Shown: positions 62,818 to 64,000 of the stretch, one piece after another
How the letters are laid out: each line of letters starts with the position of its first letter
Numbering within the stretch: the stretch's first letter is position 1
Source of the DNA: Sphingomonas sp. LT1P40
GTDB lineage: Bacteria; Pseudomonadota; Alphaproteobacteria; Sphingomonadales; Sphingomonadaceae
Assembly (NCBI RefSeq): GCF_036663835.1
Contig: NZ_JAXOJT010000001.1
Coordinates: 1,240,001-1,304,000, forward strand
Direction of reading: 5' to 3'
DNA: 64,000 nt
The notes under the pieces: generated by a model
The model's input: only the letters and a program-made list of their open reading frames with translations
The model's database searches: none
Told to the model about the DNA's origin: nothing
Translations under genes and position numbers: made by a program

Positions 62818-63297
62818 ATGACCATCAACGTCGGCGATCGCGTACCCACGACGACCTTCACCAAGGCGACCGAAAATGGCCCGGAACAGGTCAGCTCGGA
62901 CGATTTCTTCGCGGGCCGCAAGGTAGCGCTGTTCTCGGTCCCCGGTGCCTTCACCCCGACCTGCTCGGCACGCCATCTGCCCGGCTATGTCGATAATGCG
63001 GAAGCGTTAAAGGCAAAGGGCGTCGACGAGATCGCCTGCACCGCCGTCAACGACGCCTTCGTCATGGGCGCATGGGGCAAGAGTGCGGATGCCCGCGACC
63101 TGACCATGCTCGCCGACGGCAATGGCGAGTTTGCCAAGGCGGTCGGGCTGGAGATGGACGGCAGCAAGTTCGGCCTCGGCACGCGCGGCCAGCGTTATTC
63201 GATGCTGGTCAATGACGGCGTCGTCGAACAGCTCCATGTCGAGGCACCCGGCGAGTTCAAGGTCAGCTCGGCCGAGCATCTGCTCGAAAATCTTTAA
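62818..63297 (+). CDS. peroxiredoxin, Prx5/AhpE-like thiol peroxidase
   Basis: 159 residues. Peroxidatic Cys in SVPGAFTPTCSARHLPGY with the Thr at -3, and the Prx5-type MGAWGKSADARDLTMLADGNGEFAKAVGLEMD. Reduces hydrogen or alkyl peroxides with thiol or glutathione/glutaredoxin donors. Only one conserved Cys is clear, so probably 1-Cys in mechanism or an atypical resolving pattern. ATG 62818 preceded by TAGGAG. Confidence 0.92.
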   Translation: MTINVGDRVPTTTFTKATENGPEQVSSDDFFAGRKVALFSVPGAFTPTCSARHLPGYVDNAEALKAKGVDEIACTAVNDAFVMGAWGKSADARDLTMLADGNGEFAKAVGLEMDGSKFGLGTRGQRYSMLVNDGVVEQLHVEAPGEFKVSSAEHLLENL

Positions 63298-63315
63298 GCC
63301 TCAGACCGTTTCAGT

Positions 63316-63354
63316 CGCGCGCCGGTTTGCCGTTGACGCGGGAACCGGTGCGCG
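63316..63354. repeat. 12-bp inverted repeat after the peroxiredoxin gene
   Basis: CGCGCGCCGGTT (63316-63327) and AACCGGTGCGCG (63343-63354), one mismatch, 15-base loop, no T-run. Possible transcript-end structure or leader of the small gene that follows. Confidence 0.4.
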
Positions 63355-63392
63355 GCGAAGCTGTTGTCCTGTCAGCATTAGGGAGACACGCG

Positions 63393-63635
63393 ATGATCGA
63401 AGAAACCACCCCGACCACGACCAGCGCCGCACAGGCGGATGAGACGCTGCTCGATCAGGCCAAGGAAAAACTGACTGACGCAGGCGAAGCGATCAGCGAT
63501 GCTTTTGACGGCGTCGTCGATGCGGCCAAGAAGAACCCTGTCGCCGCCGCCGCGATTGCGGCCGGTGCCGCCGCAGCCGTTGCGGGTGCCGCCTTCGGCA
63601 TCAGCAAGCTGCTCGACAGCGACGACGATAAATAA
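63393..63635 (+). CDS. small Ala-rich protein with C-terminal hydrophobic segment
   Basis: 80 residues. A charged helical half (LLDQAKEKLTDAGEAISDAFDGVVDAAKKN) and a small-residue hydrophobic segment (PVAAAAIAAGAAAAVAGAAFGISKLL) ending in an acidic tail SDDDK. Plan recalls YqjD/ElaB-like membrane-anchored stress proteins, but the similarity is only in layout. TTAGGGAGA lies upstream of the ATG. Followed by a strong hairpin. Confidence 0.7.
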   Translation: MIEETTPTTTSAAQADETLLDQAKEKLTDAGEAISDAFDGVVDAAKKNPVAAAAIAAGAAAAVAGAAFGISKLLDSDDDK

Positions 63636-63642
63636 TCCGTTC

Positions 63643-63668
63643 GGCGCGCGGGGTTCGCCTCGCGCGCC
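63643..63668 (+). terminator. terminator hairpin with UUCG tetraloop
   Basis: GGCGCGCGGGG-TTCG-CCTCGCGCGCC, 11 pairs including one G-T, loop TTCG, followed by ATTCGTTTCG. Starts 7 bp after the small gene's stop. T-tract is weak, stem very stable. Confidence 0.6.
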
Positions 63669-63729
63669 ATTCGTTTCGCTGTCATCTAACAGTCTTGCCA
63701 ATGTCACGCTGGCGCTTTAGCCGTCAAAG

Positions 63730-64000
63730 ATGACAACAGCAGAACACATCGTTTCCGAACTCGATCGGCTCTATACCGCGTCCGTGACGCGGCTTCAGGG
63801 TGCCCTCACCCGCTACCTTACCGATGGCACGCCTCCCGATCCGGCCCAGCGCAAGGACGGCAGTTTCGCATATCCCGAGATCCGCGTCGTCTATCGCAAC
63901 GAAGTCGACCGCCCGACCCCGACGCGCTCGTTCGGCCGCCTGGTCACCCCCGGCAATTATTCGATCAGCGTCACCAAGCCCGCGATGTTCGCCGACTATC
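63730..64000 (+). CDS. amn: AMP nucleosidase, N-terminal part (cut by window end)
   Basis: First 90 codons only. The translation begins MTTAEHIVSELDRLYTASVTR and contains FAYPEIRVVYRNEVDRPTPTRSFGRLVTPGNYSISVTKPAMF, the N-terminal domain of AMP nucleosidase, which splits AMP to adenine and ribose-5-phosphate. The catalytic C-terminal domain lies beyond the window. ATG 63730 has a weak ribosome site. Confidence 0.8.
   Translation, partial: MTTAEHIVSELDRLYTASVTRLQGALTRYLTDGTPPDPAQRKDGSFAYPEIRVVYRNEVDRPTPTRSFGRLVTPGNYSISVTKPAMFADY

Noticed and set aside
1..64000. tRNA or rRNA genes, CRISPR arrays, insertion sequences, prophage genes, replication origin
   Set aside because: No T-loop/acceptor patterns, regularly spaced direct repeats, transposase or phage proteins, or DnaA-box clusters were recognised by eye; a tRNA search program would be decisive for small RNAs.

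Overview
The window reads as a piece of chromosome from a GC-rich alphaproteobacterium, most likely a sphingomonad (Sphingomonas or a close relative). This rests on gene content: large TonB-dependent receptors next to tryptophan-halogenase-like flavoproteins and TPR-sulfotransferases, a DivL-type pseudo-histidine kinase, the tsaE-amgK-murU-addB-addA-trxA order, and a palindrome of the type spread through sphingomonad genomes. No tRNA, rRNA, CRISPR array, phage or insertion sequence was recognised. All function calls come from reading motifs, without database searches.

Layout. 57-3436: a cytoplasmic-looking subtilisin-like protease coupled to a metallo-beta-lactamase-fold hydrolase. 3750-6391: a GH13 alpha-glucosidase coupled to a GT4 glycosyltransferase. 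6398-11396: an FtsX-type ABC exporter (permease and ATPase) divergent from a lysophospholipase/arylesterase, then an HWE sensor kinase. 11391-36516: a large N-acetylglucosamine/chitin-sugar utilisation locus. It holds a GH20 hexosaminidase with a cupin-like dioxygenase, a GH18 enzyme, a GntR regulator, a TonB receptor with three tryptophan-halogenase-like proteins, nagX, a SIS-type GlcN-6-P deaminase, nagA, an EIIA-HPr-EI fusion, an EIICB permease, a CE2-like esterase, a GH16 glucanase and a small secreted protein. Two AT-richer genes (a HipA-like kinase and a DUF3037 protein, 16964-18609) interrupt it and look foreign. 36605-40827: YceI, a BLUF photosensor, a leucine leader peptide with leuA, and argJ. 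40805-53109, minus strand: divL, tsaE, amgK, murU, a small membrane protein, addB, addA, trxA and an unknown exported protein. 53356-58889: a second TonB receptor with two sulfotransferase-like proteins. 58949-64000: ahcY with a putative SahR-type operator, an unknown secreted protein, yqgE, a peroxiredoxin, a small Ala-rich protein and the start of AMP nucleosidase.

How the genes fit together. In the chitin-sugar locus, outer-membrane uptake (TonB receptor) and exported hydrolases (GH18, GH20) would deliver GlcNAc or its oligomers. The EIICB permease, driven by the EIIA-HPr-EI fusion, would import and phosphorylate GlcNAc; NagA and the SIS deaminase would convert GlcNAc-6-P to fructose-6-P. 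The GntR protein is the likely local repressor, and inverted repeats lie in several of the intergenic gaps. AmgK and MurU form the short cell-wall recycling route to UDP-MurNAc. Least explained are the protease/MBL pair, the HipA-like/DUF3037 pair, the halogenase-like trio in which the middle member has lost its catalytic lysine, and the EIICB with a second EIIB domain lacking the phosphocysteine.
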